Positions 34,604 through 44,715 of a stretch of DNA of 64,000 nucleotides are shown here, piece after piece. The translations under genes were made by a program, and so were the position numbers. The DNA is taken from NCBI GenBank assembly GCA_023433505.1, contig JAEZCO010000058.1, forward strand, positions 1-64,000, written 5' to 3'. Source of the stretch: Bacillota bacterium (lineage in GTDB: Bacteria > Bacillota > Clostridia > Acetivibrionales > DTU013). Each line of letters opens with the position of its first letter. The first letter of the stretch is position 1. Under the pieces are notes generated by a model, which saw only the letters and a list, made by a program, of their open reading frames with translations, did no database searches and was not told the origin of the DNA.

Positions 34604-37600
34604 GTCGCTTCCTATACGGGAAGCGTGGATTGAAATGATTTCGTTAATTGTAAAGGATGTGATAATAGGACGTCGCTTCCTATACGGGAAGCGTGGATTG
34701 AAATCTTCATGTCGATATCTTCGTTACTAAACCTTTTGAGTCGCTTCCTATACGGGAAGCGTGGATTGAAATATAAAAGAAGGAGAAAGCGACATGAATA
34801 TTGTAAAGTCGCTTCCTATACGGGAAGCGTGGATTGAAATGGTAGTACCAGTACAGTAAAGTTTTACCCAAAGGGTCGCTTCCTATACGGGAAGCGTGGA
34901 TTGAAATATACAAGACTTTATTTTCAGGTGTTTTTTCTATAGTCGCTTCCTATACGGGAAGCGTGGATTGAAATTAAGCTTTCTGGTGTCCCTGGCGAGA
35001 GAAAGTCCGTCGCTTCCTATACGGGAAGCGTGGATTGAAATGTGTAATTAGCAGGATTTTTTTTCCATAGTCCCGGGTCGCTTCCTATACGGGAAGCGTG
35101 GATTGAAATGATTTTGAGTAATAAATCCACCTTTGTAATCTCTGTCGCTTCCTATACGGGAAGCGTGGATTGAAATTTGAGAGCAGACAAACCTTTTTTG
35201 ATGCCAAAACGTCGCTTCCTATACGGGAAGCGTGGATTGAAATTTTAAAAGCCTGAAATACAAACCAGTTTGGGTGCTTGTCGCTTCCTATACGGGAAGC
35301 GTGGATTGAAATCTTTGGGGCATCGATTGCAAGCCTTAGATCACCTGTCGCTTCCTATACGGGAAGCGTGGATTGAAATTCCTGGCTTTCTGCCTAATAC
35401 CAACATTTTTTATGTCGCTTCCTATACGGGAAGCGTGGATTGAAATATTACTGTTGGCATTTTGTTGCCCCCCTCTCGTAGTCGCTTCCTATACGGGAAG
35501 CGTGGATTGAAATGAACATAAGGGAAACTACGCTAAAGCCAGCCTGCGTCGCTTCCTATACGGGAAGCGTGGATTGAAATTTTGTTATATCTCGTCCTGA
35601 TGCACTTATACACAATGTCGCTTCCTATACGGGAAGCGTGGATTGAAATCCTGATACCCTTGGAAACGAAGCTAATCCGGAAAGTCGCTTCCTATACGGG
35701 AAGCGTGGATTGAAATCTTTTACTGCCGCAAACTTAAGAACCGCGACAGAGTCGCTTCCTATACGGGAAGCGTGGATTGAAATTATGATGAACCGCGAAA
35801 ATTCCGTATAGAGGCTCGTCGCTTCCTATACGGGAAGCGTGGATTGAAATTTAAACCGAAGGATGTTCAGATCGTATTAGGTTGGTCGCTTCCTATACGG
35901 GAAGCGTGGATTGAAATTGCATTATCCGCAATTCGCGCTGCAGTTGTTCCGTCGCTTCCTATACGGGAAGCGTGGATTGAAATAATAAGAGAAGCACAAA
36001 ATGTGCAGAAAGCGAGATGTCGCTTCCTATACGGGAAGCGTGGATTGAAATCGATACCCTGACCCCCAGGTGCCTGATCGGCTCACGTCGCTTCCTATAC
36101 GGGAAGCGTGGATTGAAATCAGATGAAATTCATCATCATTTTCCAGACTATCATGTCGCTTCCTATACGGGAAGCGTGGATTGAAATTGAAGAGGTCAAA
36201 AACGCTATTTTTAGATATAAGGTCGCTTCCTATACGGGAAGCGTGGATTGAAATTCAAAATATACAAAATGAGGTACAAGATTTGGTGGTCGCTTCCTAT
36301 ACGGGAAGCGTGGATTGAAATCCAAGCATTGAGTAATACCAATGCTACCGGGAGAGTCGCTTCCTATACGGGAAGCGTGGATTGAAATCTTTCACGATAG
36401 ATTTTATCGTTGTATCTATTGCGTCGCTTCCTATACGGGAAGCGTGGATTGAAATATTTTTACCCCCTAGATACCGCAATCTGCACATCGTCGCTTCCTA
36501 TACGGGAAGCGTGGATTGAAATTGGAGCAATCTTTTATTCCTTTCGACCAATTTGAGTCGCTTCCTATACGGGAAGCGTGGATTGAAATTTCAATGACAC
36601 TTATTATCGGTATTATCAATGGTGGTCGCTTCCTATACGGGAAGCGTGGATTGAAATTTACAAGAATACATTCAGTATAAAACTTGTCTTTCGTCGCTTC
36701 CTATACGGGAAGCGTGGATTGAAATTAATAATGTCTGACTATGATCCTTCCGGATACTAGTCGCTTCCTATACGGGAAGCGTGGATTGAAATTCTTATGT
36801 CCATAGGCAATCAGCATTGCCCACAAGTCGCTTCCTATACGGGAAGCGTGGATTGAAATTGTAAAGCCTCTTTGCTTTGTCTGCTGTTTTCGGTCGCTTC
36901 CTATACGGGAAGCGTGGATTGAAATTTTATAGTAATTTGACGTCAATGACGCCATTAGAGTCGCTTCCTATACGGGAAGCGTGGATTGAAATAAATCCGT
37001 GAACTTAAGCCATACCTTGAGCAGATGTCGCTTCCTATACGGGAAGCGTGGATTGAAATCTATTAAAACAAAGTCAGGAGAAGGCATTGCAAGGTCGCTT
37101 CCTATACGGGAAGCGTGGATTGAAATATTTAACAAAATATCTATCACTTTACCATTCGCCGTCGCTTCCTATACGGGAAGCGTGGATTGAAATAAGCCCA
37201 AAGGTATAATTACCTGCTCCGTTTACGTCGCTTCCTATACGGGAAGCGTGGATTGAAATCATTGAAGTATCTAGGTGTGTTACGCTCAGCATGGCGTCGC
37301 TTCCTATACGGGAAGCGTGGATTGAAATCTCATTGAATCCTGCGCATGCAATATATAGTTCATGTCGCTTCCTATACGGGAAGCGTGGATTGAAATTTTC
37401 ACAACTTTTTCATGCTTTTTGAACATTTCGGTCGCTTCCTATACGGGAAGCGTGGATTGAAATATTTTTGTCATCGTCTATGACATTATTATTTTTGGGT
37501 CGCTTCCTATACGGGAAGCGTGGATTGAAATTTACTCCACATAGCCCGGCTACAAATCTCGTTATTGTCGCTTCCTATACGGGAAGCGTGGATTGAAATT

Positions 37601-37666
37601 TTAAAATGCATCGCCATTATGATCTGGATGTGTGTCGCTTCCTATACGGGAAGCGTGGATTGAAAT
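34604..37666 (+). CRISPR. Type I-C CRISPR array, 46 repeats and 45 spacers
   Basis: 33-bp repeats that start GTCGCTTCC, contain the hairpin CGCTTCC/GGAAGCG around TATACG and end GTGGATTGAAAT, a classic type I-C repeat. I counted 46 starts from 34604 to 37634. Spacers are 33 to 36 bp, mostly 34. All repeats look identical, including the leader-distal one. The leader and cas2 lie on the left, so newest spacers should be at the left end. Short ORFs inside are artefacts of the repeat. Confidence 0.99.
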
Positions 37667-37667
37667 A

Positions 37668-37698
37668 AGTATCATGAAAGATACCACGTAGTATCGTG
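37668..37698 (+). promoter_or_regulatory. Operator-like repeats before the XRE gene
   Basis: AGTATCATG (37668-37676) and AGTATCGTG (37690-37698) are direct repeats 22 bp apart, about two helical turns. The second overlaps a perfect inverted pair GATAC-CACGTA-GTATC (37680-37695). They begin 2 bp after the last CRISPR repeat and end 16 bp before the XRE start, as expected for autoregulation. Confidence 0.5.
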
Positions 37699-37714
37699 TT
37701 TGGAGGTTTGAATA

Positions 37715-37963
37715 ATGCAAAAATTTTTACAGGATGTTCATATTGGCTCTAATTTACAACGATTGAGACAGAAGTGCAACCTTTCGCAAACTGACATGGT
37801 TACTAAAATGCAGTTACTGGGCCGTTCAATGTCAAGGGCGAATTATGCTCATATAGAGCAAGGCGTACGAAACATTTATGTCAGTGATTTAATCCTCTTT
37901 AGAGAGATACTTGATATAAGTTATGAGGAATTCTTTGAGGGACTGGAACCACAAAGGTCTTAA
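37715..37963 (+). CDS. Small XRE-family helix-turn-helix regulator
   Basis: 82 residues, almost entirely one HTH_XRE domain: IGSNLQRLRQKCNLSQTDMV, then MSRANYAHIEQGVRN as recognition helix, and a C-terminal helix ending FFEGLEP. GGAGG lies 7 nt before ATG 37715. It sits right behind the array, with a repeat-like remnant on its far side, and has its own repeats upstream. Its target may be only itself or the CRISPR locus; neither is shown. Confidence 0.85.
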   Translation: MQKFLQDVHIGSNLQRLRQKCNLSQTDMVTKMQLLGRSMSRANYAHIEQGVRNIYVSDLILFREILDISYEEFFEGLEPQRS

Positions 37964-38009
37964 TTCATCTTCTTACATTCTTCACTTAGAAACGTATCAC
38001 ACTCTTCAT

Positions 38010-38027
38010 GGAATCGTGGATTGAGAT
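38010..38027 (+). repeat. Decayed CRISPR repeat fragment
   Basis: GGAATCGTGGATTGAGAT matches the last 18 bp of the repeat at 16 positions. The 5' part of the repeat is not recognisable. It lies 344 bp beyond the last intact repeat, behind the XRE gene. Confidence 0.65.
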
Positions 38028-38112
38028 ATGTTTGTCACCTTGCCGTGTAGTAGTTATTGACGCTTTCTTAGCCTTACTGTAGTATATAATAGATAACTAT
38101 TCTGATGAAGGA

Positions 38113-38970
38113 GTGGGGGCAACGTATAATCAGGATCGGGAATTATTTAATAAACTCAAGGTTGGAATTGTAGGGTGTGGTCATCTGGGACAGTCTATTG
38201 CACAAGCTTTGAGCGATCACGGACTTGCAAAAGAAAATCTCTTAATCTCATACCGAGGGAATCCCCTCACTTATCAAAGGCTTGAAATGAAAGGGCTATC
38301 TTCATGCCTTACTGAAAACCAAAGACTGTTTAAGGAAGCGGGAATTATCTTAATCACAGTAAAGCCTCAAGATATTACCGGGCTGGATGAGAGCCTTGCA
38401 GCAAATAATAAAAGTCTCCTTGTATCCTGCATGGCAGGCATTCCCATAAAACTGCTCAATAAAATGTTTAAAACAGAGGTATACCGGATGATGTTCAGCG
38501 GGCCTGATACCATACTGGCCGGAATTGGTGTAGCAGCAGCTTATCCTCAACATGAGCATCTGGAACGGTTAATTCGTTTTCTAAATCTAAAGTATATTCA
38601 AATCGGCATGGAAGCCGACCTGGATGTTTTTACTGCGGGAGTCTGCATGCCCGCAGCGATACTTAAGCTTGAAAATTCAAACGAATGCGCAAAAGCAATC
38701 GGACGGATGAAATCTGAATTTCCGTTGCTTTCAGAGTTATATGAATGGGCGGTAAAAGCTTTGCCGGACTTTCAAAACAGTATGGAAAAGGATGCCTATA
38801 TTCAGAGGATGATTACAAAAGGAGGGATTACCGAAGCGATCATAAATAGCTTGCAAAAAGGCGAGCCATTGGACACTGCTTTACAAGAGGGAATTACACG
38901 GACAAAAGAAATTTCTGTTGAAATACAGGAATCAATTATGAACAGTAAGAAGAGCATGGAAAAATCATAA
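38113..38970 (+). CDS. Pyrroline-5-carboxylate reductase-like NAD(P)-binding protein
   Basis: 285 residues. The N-terminal Rossmann loop VGIVGCGHLGQSIAQAL is followed by SYRGNP and VKPQD, with MAGIPIKLL and MITKGGITEA further on, as in ProC and ComER-like proteins. It may reduce pyrroline-5-carboxylate or be a paralog of other role. GTG 38113 is the only in-frame start near the family start, though AAGGA overlaps it. 20 bp before ppnP, so probably one unit. Confidence 0.75.
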   Translation: MGATYNQDRELFNKLKVGIVGCGHLGQSIAQALSDHGLAKENLLISYRGNPLTYQRLEMKGLSSCLTENQRLFKEAGIILITVKPQDITGLDESLAANNKSLLVSCMAGIPIKLLNKMFKTEVYRMMFSGPDTILAGIGVAAAYPQHEHLERLIRFLNLKYIQIGMEADLDVFTAGVCMPAAILKLENSNECAKAIGRMKSEFPLLSELYEWAVKALPDFQNSMEKDAYIQRMITKGGITEAIINSLQKGEPLDTALQEGITRTKEISVEIQESIMNSKKSMEKS

Positions 38971-38990
38971 AACAAATGGAGGGGATAAGA

Positions 38991-39308
38991 ATGGACAGGT
39001 TTGAAAATGTTACTGCCGTGAAGAAAGCGAATATATATTTTGAGGGAAAAGTGACCAGCCGTACTATTTTATTCGAAGACGGTTCAAGAAAAACGCTGGG
39101 TATTGTTTTGCCCGGACAATATGAATTCGGGACCGGGGATAAGGAGCATATGGAGGTGTTGGCAGGGGGGATAAGCGTTTTACTGCCAGGCAGCAATACA
39201 TGGTCATCTTATGAAGCGGGACAAGGTTTTGATATCCCTGCTAACTGTGTTTTTACTATTTCTGTTGATCAAGTTTCAGACTATTGCTGCTCATATATCA
39301 AAGAGTGA
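38991..39308 (+). CDS. ppnP: Pyrimidine/purine nucleoside phosphorylase
   Basis: 105 residues, the full length of this small cupin (DUF1255) family, which cleaves nucleosides with phosphate. Motifs: VKKANIYFEGKVTSRTI, DGSRKTLGIVLPGQYEF and GQGFDIPANCVF. ATG 38991 follows GGAGGGG by 6 nt. A terminator is found 25 bp after the stop. Confidence 0.9.
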   Translation: MDRFENVTAVKKANIYFEGKVTSRTILFEDGSRKTLGIVLPGQYEFGTGDKEHMEVLAGGISVLLPGSNTWSSYEAGQGFDIPANCVFTISVDQVSDYCCSYIKE

Positions 39309-39332
39309 GATGTTTAATGACATTTTGACGGA

Positions 39333-39365
39333 AGAAGCCGATTGCTTATGATTGGCTTCTTTAGC
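39333..39365 (+). terminator. Terminator after ppnP
   Basis: AGAAGCC (39333-39339) pairs with GGCTTCT (39354-39360), followed by TTTAGCTTT. The remaining 200 bp before the oxidoreductase genes show no clear motif. Confidence 0.7.
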
Positions 39366-39562
39366 TTTACTCCAAATCCGCACAATAGCCAGAGATGATC
39401 CTATACCTATTTAAGCTACCTTTCATTTCATCACCTATCACAGCCCGGGCTCATTTGGAGGATGGGGGATCAGCTGTTCGGATCTATTTCCAACTTGCAA
39501 TTGAATTAAATGAGTTTTATAATAGACAGGATGGATAAAAAAGCTTTAAACGTGAGGTAAAT

Positions 39563-39769
39563 ATGGCAAAAGTAACATTTAACGAAGAGAGATGCAAGGG
39601 CTGCAGATTATGTACTACAGTCTGTCCCAAAAAAATAGTGGTCATGCATTCAGAAAAGCTTAATTCAAAAGGTTTTCATCCGGCAGGTGTCATAGAAATG
39701 GATAAATGTATCGGATGTGGCTTTTGCGCAACGATTTGCCCTGATTGTGTAATCGTAGTAGAGAAATAG
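39563..39769 (+). CDS. 2-oxoacid:ferredoxin oxidoreductase, ferredoxin (delta) subunit
   Basis: 68 residues with two [4Fe-4S] motifs: CKGCRLCTTVCPKK and CIGCGFCATICPDC. It is the ferredoxin-like delta subunit that takes electrons from the alpha-beta core to external ferredoxin. First of four tightly packed genes (12, 12 and 2 bp gaps). Ribosome site is weak (GAGG). Confidence 0.92.
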   Translation: MAKVTFNEERCKGCRLCTTVCPKKIVVMHSEKLNSKGFHPAGVIEMDKCIGCGFCATICPDCVIVVEK

Positions 39770-39781
39770 GAGGATTCGAAG

Positions 39782-40837
39782 ATGGGGGAAAAATTACTCA
39801 TGAAAGGCAATGAGGTCATTGCAGAAGCTGCCTTGAGAGCTGGCTGCAGGCATTATTTCGGCTATCCCATAACGCCGCAGACTGAAATTGCCCATTATTT
39901 TGCAAAAAAAATGCAATCCTACGGGGGAACTTTTGTTCAGGCGGAAAGTGAAATTGCCGCTATAAACATGGTATATGGTGCAGCAGGTGCCGGAGCAAGA
40001 GTGATGACTTCGTCATCCAGCCCGGGAATCAGCTTAAAGCAGGAAGGGATTTCCTACGCATCCTGTGCAGAACTGCCGGCGGTGATTGTAAACATCGTCA
40101 GATGCGGACCCGGCCTCGGCGGTATTTTACCCGCACAGTGCGATTATTTCCAGGCAGTGAAGGGTGGAGGTCATGGAGACTATAAAATGGTCGTATTGGC
40201 TCCAAGCAGCATTCAGGAGCTTTATGAGCTGACGGTAGAGGCATTTAATATTTCAGATAGATACAGGATACTTACCATGATCATGGGAGATGGTATTCTG
40301 GGACAAATGATGGAAGCAGTAGAGTTTAAAGACAGCGAAGTCATCGAAAAGGTTGAAAAGGACTGGGCGGCTGTCGGTACCGGCATGAAAAGAGATCATA
40401 ACGTCATAACGTCAATATATATTAAACCCGAGGTTCTGGAGCAGCATAATTTGAAGCTCCAGGCCAAATATGCAAGGATTGCGGAAAAAGAAACCAGGGT
40501 TGAGGTTTTCAACTGTGAGAACGCAGATATCATCATCAGTGCCTTCGGCACAACCGCCAGGATTGTCAAGAATGTTATAAGGACTGCCGAAAAGGAAGGG
40601 ATAAAGGTCGGCCTCATCAGGCCCATTACCTTGTGGCCTTTCCCGGAAGAAACTTTTGCACAATATGCAGAGGTGCCCCAAGCATTTTTGTCTGTAGAAA
40701 TGAATGCCGGCCAGATGGTAGAAGACGTCAGGCTGTCGGTCAATGGCAAAAGGCCTGTTCATTTCCTGGGGAGAATGGGTGGAATGATCCCTACGCAAAG
40801 CGAAATACTCGATAAAATAAAGGAAATTTTGAAGTAA
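39782..40837 (+). CDS. 2-oxoacid:ferredoxin oxidoreductase alpha subunit (VorB/KorA type)
   Basis: 351 residues. The alpha subunit carries the pyrimidine-binding and CoA-related domains. It begins KLLMKGNEVIAEAALRAGCR with YPITPQTEIAHY and FVQAESEIAAINM, all typical of VorB/KorA. Databases often name this clostridial version a 3-methyl-2-oxobutanoate (branched-chain) dehydrogenase subunit; the real 2-oxoacid cannot be told from sequence. AGGAGG is upstream of ATG 39782. Confidence 0.9.
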   Translation: MGEKLLMKGNEVIAEAALRAGCRHYFGYPITPQTEIAHYFAKKMQSYGGTFVQAESEIAAINMVYGAAGAGARVMTSSSSPGISLKQEGISYASCAELPAVIVNIVRCGPGLGGILPAQCDYFQAVKGGGHGDYKMVVLAPSSIQELYELTVEAFNISDRYRILTMIMGDGILGQMMEAVEFKDSEVIEKVEKDWAAVGTGMKRDHNVITSIYIKPEVLEQHNLKLQAKYARIAEKETRVEVFNCENADIIISAFGTTARIVKNVIRTAEKEGIKVGLIRPITLWPFPEETFAQYAEVPQAFLSVEMNAGQMVEDVRLSVNGKRPVHFLGRMGGMIPTQSEILDKIKEILK

Positions 40838-40849
40838 AGGGGAATTAGA

Positions 40850-41596
40850 ATGGCTATAGTATTTCAAAAACCACATGCCTTGTTGGACATACCGCTTCAC
40901 TACTGTCCTGGCTGTACCCACGGAATCGTACACAGGCTGATCGCTGAAGTTATCGATGAACTCGAAATAGAAGGAAAGACTATAGGTGTGTCTCCTGTAG
41001 GATGCACATATAACAATTATGAATACTTCAACTGCGATATGGTGCAAGCTGCCCACGGCAGGGCTCCGGCCGTTGCAACGGGAGTAAAGCGCGTACATCC
41101 GGGAAATGTTGTATTCGCATACCAGGGTGACGGAGACCTGGCCGCCATAGGTACGGCAGAAATAGTGCATGCGGCGGCAAGAGGAGAGAAAATCACTGTT
41201 ATATTTGTAAACAATGCCATCTACGGCATGACCTCAGGGCAAATGGCTCCGACAACACTGATTAATCAGGTGACCACTACCTCGCCTTTCGGCAGGAAGC
41301 CGGAAATTCACGGCTTCCCCATTAAAGTCAGTGAAATGCTTTCTACACTGGAGGGAGCAGCTTTCATTGAAAGAGCTTCAATGCATGATATCAAGAATAT
41401 AAATAATGCTAAAAAGGCTATAAAAAAGGCCTTCAAGGTTCAAATAGCAAACAAGGGCTTCTCCATGGTTGAAATATTATCCACCTGTCCCACCAACTGG
41501 GGCCTGGACCCGGTTCAGTCCCTAAAGTGGCTGGAGGATAACATGATACCCCATTACCCGCTGGGTAACTTCAAGGGAAAGGATCTGGAGGTGTAA
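40850..41596 (+). CDS. 2-oxoacid:ferredoxin oxidoreductase beta subunit
   Basis: 248 residues. Binds thiamine diphosphate and an Fe-S cluster. HYCPGCTHGIVHRL carries the first cysteines, YQGDGDLAAIGTAEI is the ThDP/Mg motif and FVNNAIYGMTSGQMAPTT completes the cofactor site. Translated after GGGG, 12 bp behind the alpha gene. Confidence 0.93.
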   Translation: MAIVFQKPHALLDIPLHYCPGCTHGIVHRLIAEVIDELEIEGKTIGVSPVGCTYNNYEYFNCDMVQAAHGRAPAVATGVKRVHPGNVVFAYQGDGDLAAIGTAEIVHAAARGEKITVIFVNNAIYGMTSGQMAPTTLINQVTTTSPFGRKPEIHGFPIKVSEMLSTLEGAAFIERASMHDIKNINNAKKAIKKAFKVQIANKGFSMVEILSTCPTNWGLDPVQSLKWLEDNMIPHYPLGNFKGKDLEV

Positions 41597-41598
41597 CT

Positions 41599-42132
41599 AT
41601 GGCACAGCACGACATAATCATTGCAGGCTTTGGGGGCCAGGGCATACAGTCGGCAGGTATGCTGATAGCATACGCCGGAATGCTTGAAGACAAGAATGTT
41701 TCATGGCTTCCTTCCTACGGCCCGGAAATGCGCGGCGGCACATCCAACTGCCATGTAATAGTTTCTGATGAGCCTGTAGGCTCGCCAATATTGAACAGCT
41801 CCACTGTATTGATTGTAATGAACGGGCCGTCTCTTGAAAAGTTTGAAGGCATGGTGGTTCCGGGCGGCTTGATCATCTCGGACAGCGCCCTTGTAAATAA
41901 AGCTCCGGAGAGGAAGGATGTCGAGTTTATGGGCATCCCTGCTACGAAAATGGCGTCCGACATGGGCAATCTTGCATATTCGAATATTATTATTCTTGGC
42001 AAGCTTCTGCAGAAAACAGGGGTAGTTTCCGTAGATTCCTTTCATAAAGCATTGAAAAAAGTACTTCCTGAAAAGAAGCATTACTTGATTCCGGAAGAGA
42101 TGCAAGCTCTGGAGATGGGTATGAGTTTTTAA
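41599..42132 (+). CDS. 2-oxoacid:ferredoxin oxidoreductase gamma subunit
   Basis: 177 residues. The gamma domain (POR family), beginning IIIAGFGGQGIQSAGMLIAYA, with SYGPEMRGGTSNCHVIVSDE. Completes the delta-alpha-beta-gamma operon, whose enzyme oxidatively decarboxylates 2-oxoacids to acyl-CoA with reduction of ferredoxin, or runs in reverse. Gap of 2 bp to the beta gene. Confidence 0.93.
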   Translation: MAQHDIIIAGFGGQGIQSAGMLIAYAGMLEDKNVSWLPSYGPEMRGGTSNCHVIVSDEPVGSPILNSSTVLIVMNGPSLEKFEGMVVPGGLIISDSALVNKAPERKDVEFMGIPATKMASDMGNLAYSNIIILGKLLQKTGVVSVDSFHKALKKVLPEKKHYLIPEEMQALEMGMSF

Positions 42133-42199
42133 GCAGCTTTACCGCCCGTGAGATTCCTTGGAATGACAGGCGGAAAAGTGCAGCTCTCGAATTTTCACA

Positions 42200-42242
42200 A
42201 AAAAAAAGAGCGTTGGTTCTTAAGTGAACCAGCGCTTTTATA
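42200..42242. terminator. Bidirectional terminator between the kor/vor operon and glnN
   Basis: GAGCGTTGGTTC pairs with GAACCAGCGCT (one G-U), flanked by an A run on the left and TTTTATATT on the right, so it can serve both converging units. Confidence 0.85.
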
Positions 42243-42288
42243 TTACCCGGAAATGGGGCAGATAGCATGAGGACTTTCAATTACAGAA

Positions 42289-44382
42289 TTATATCTTGAA
42301 CAGCAGGTCCCCATAAGTAGGAAGGGGCCAGTATTCGGCGCCTACGATTGTTTCCAGCTTATCGCCGACAGTTCTTAATTCGCCCATCTTGACAAATACA
42401 TCGTATCTGAAATAGTAAGCGTGCTCATAGGTCGAACCATGTACTTCATCAGCTTTTGCAAGAGATTCCTCCAGAGCGCTGACCTTTTTGCTGAACTCTG
42501 CTGCGGTAGAAGATACTTCAGCCAGCAATTCTGATTGTACAGATATATTTGCGCCTACGCCGGTTGCTTTTATTGCATTGATTGATCCTGCGAGATCGGT
42601 CACATACTTTATGACTGCAGGGAGAATATCTTTTTTAGCCATTTCAAGCATTGTAAGGGCTTCGATATTGATAGTCTTTACATAACCCTCGAGCATAATT
42701 TCATAACGCGATTCGAGCTCGACTTTGCTTAAAACGCCATGCTTTTCAAATATTTTGACATTCTTTTCAGCCAGAAGAGCTTTGGAGGATTCAACCATGG
42801 ACCGGATATTGGGCAGGCCTCTCTTTTCAGCTTCTTCTACCCATTCCTGCGAGTAATTGTTGCCATTGAAGATTATTCTGGAATGGCTTGAAACGATTTC
42901 CTTGAGAATAACCTGGACTTCACTGTTGAAGTCGGAAGCCTTTTCGAGTCTGTCTGCAATCTGGCTCAATACTTCGGCTGCAATAGTATTCAAGGTGTAA
43001 TTGGCCTTAGCGATGGATGCAGAAGAAGCCACCATTCTGAATTCGAATTTATTGCCTGTGAATGCAAACGGTGATGTCCTGTTCCTGTCAGTGGTATCCT
43101 TGGGCAATGGGGGAAGCGTGGTAACTCCGATACGCATTTCGGTGCTCTGTTTGGAGCTCTTTAAGCCTCCATTGTTGATTTGCTCCAGTATATCCGTCAG
43201 TTGGTCGCCAAGGAAGATTGAAATTATTGCCGGAGGCGCCTCATTGGCTCCGAGCCTGTGGTCATTCCCCGGATTGGCGGCAGCACATCTGAGAAGGTCG
43301 GCATAATCATCGACAGCTTTAACGATAGCGCAAAGGAATGTAAGGAACTGTGCATTTTCATGGGGTGTTTTGCCGGGATCGAGTAAATTCAAGCCGTCAT
43401 CCGTACTCATCGACCAGTTGTTATGCTTACCGGAACCATTGACTCCGGCGAAGGGCTTCTCATGAAGCAAACATACCAAACCGTGCCTTAAAGCGACTTT
43501 TCTGAGAGTATCCATGACAATATGATTGTGATCGGTAGCAATATTTGTAGTGCTGAATATTGGCGCCAGCTCGTGCTGAGCAGGAGCAACCTCGTTATGC
43601 TGAGTTTTTGCCAGTACGCCAAGCTTCCAAAGCTCTTCGTTTAATTCTTTCATGAAGGCGGCGATTCTTTCCTTCAATGAACCGAAATAATGGTCTTCCA
43701 GCTCCTGGCCTTTTGGCGGCGGTGCTCCGAAAAGGGTTCTTCCGGTGTAAAGCAAATCCTTGCGCTGGTCATATAAGGATTTGTCAATCAGGAAATATTC
43801 CTGCTCCGGTCCCACCGTGGTGATTACTCTTTTGGACGATGCATTTCCAAAAAGCTTCAATATGCGCATTGCCTGTCTGGATAACGCTTCCATTGAACGA
43901 AGAAGAGGAGTTTTCTTGTCAAGTGCTTCGCCTGTATAAGAGCAAAATGCAGTTGGTATATAGAGAATGTAATCCTTTACAAATGCAGGAGAAGTACAAT
44001 CCCATGCAGTGTAGCCTCTGGCTTCAAAAGTGGCCCTCAGACCGCCTGAAGGGAAGGAGGATGCATCGGGCTCGCCTTTGATAAGCTCTTTGCCGGAAAA
44101 TTCCATAATGATTTTGCCATCGGATGTAGGCGATATAAACGAATCATGTTTTTCAGCAGTGATTCCCGTCATTGGCTGGAACCAGTGTGTAAAGTGTGTA
44201 GCGCCCTTTTCTATTGCCCAATCCTTTAATGCATTGGCAACTACTTCTGCAACTGCAGGGTCAAGCGGAAGCCCTTCTTCGCTGGTTTTTCTCAAAGCCT
44301 TGTATGTGGCCTTTGGCAAACGTTCTTTCATAACCGAATCATTAAATACGTTTGAACCGAAAATTTCTGTCAAGCTACTCAT
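42289..44382 (-). CDS. glnN: Glutamine synthetase type III
   Basis: 697 residues, the size of GSIII, which is much longer than GSI. It makes glutamine from glutamate, ammonia and ATP. Visible: THWFQPMTG and AEKHDSF (N-terminal GSIII signatures), TTVGPEQEYFLI, KTQHNEVAPAQHELAP and GVNGSGKHNNWSM (ATP/metal-binding). The start at ATG 44382 is preceded by AAAGGGG. It stands alone. Confidence 0.96.
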   Translation of the reverse strand: MSSLTEIFGSNVFNDSVMKERLPKATYKALRKTSEEGLPLDPAVAEVVANALKDWAIEKGATHFTHWFQPMTGITAEKHDSFISPTSDGKIIMEFSGKELIKGEPDASSFPSGGLRATFEARGYTAWDCTSPAFVKDYILYIPTAFCSYTGEALDKKTPLLRSMEALSRQAMRILKLFGNASSKRVITTVGPEQEYFLIDKSLYDQRKDLLYTGRTLFGAPPPKGQELEDHYFGSLKERIAAFMKELNEELWKLGVLAKTQHNEVAPAQHELAPIFSTTNIATDHNHIVMDTLRKVALRHGLVCLLHEKPFAGVNGSGKHNNWSMSTDDGLNLLDPGKTPHENAQFLTFLCAIVKAVDDYADLLRCAAANPGNDHRLGANEAPPAIISIFLGDQLTDILEQINNGGLKSSKQSTEMRIGVTTLPPLPKDTTDRNRTSPFAFTGNKFEFRMVASSASIAKANYTLNTIAAEVLSQIADRLEKASDFNSEVQVILKEIVSSHSRIIFNGNNYSQEWVEEAEKRGLPNIRSMVESSKALLAEKNVKIFEKHGVLSKVELESRYEIMLEGYVKTINIEALTMLEMAKKDILPAVIKYVTDLAGSINAIKATGVGANISVQSELLAEVSSTAAEFSKKVSALEESLAKADEVHGSTYEHAYYFRYDVFVKMGELRTVGDKLETIVGAEYWPLPTYGDLLFKI

Positions 44383-44715
44383 ATATAATCCCCTTTCAAA
44401 ATAATATTCGCATTGATGTTTAATGCAAATAAAAAAGACGCAAAAATAAATTTAAACGTCATCGTTTCGTTTGAATTTATTCATGCACCTTTTATAAACA
44501 TCATTGTTTAATGCGCATATGGTATTGAGTTTTATTTATTAATATAATAAAGGTTTTCATCCGAAAATGCAAGATGAAACAAGAAAAATTTCAAATTATT
44601 TATTGTGCCGAAGTGGTTTCAAGCCGGGAAAAGATAGCAATAATCTCCATATATAGATTTTTTATATAGATTATTGTATATTAGTATTAGCAGAATTAGG
44701 AGGAAAACGGCCATA
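44383..44715. other. Divergent intergenic region glnN / transglutaminase
   Basis: AT-rich 333 bp holding promoters for both directions. TGTTTAATGC occurs twice in the same orientation (44417-44426 and 44505-44514), a possible regulator site for glnN. Nothing else recognised. Confidence 0.4.

Noticed and set aside
35844..37190. Several ORFs of 60-80 codons inside the CRISPR array, on both strands
   Set aside because: They repeat the translation of the CRISPR repeat with spacers between. No ribosome sites; they are by-products of a repeat whose length and spacers leave frames open.
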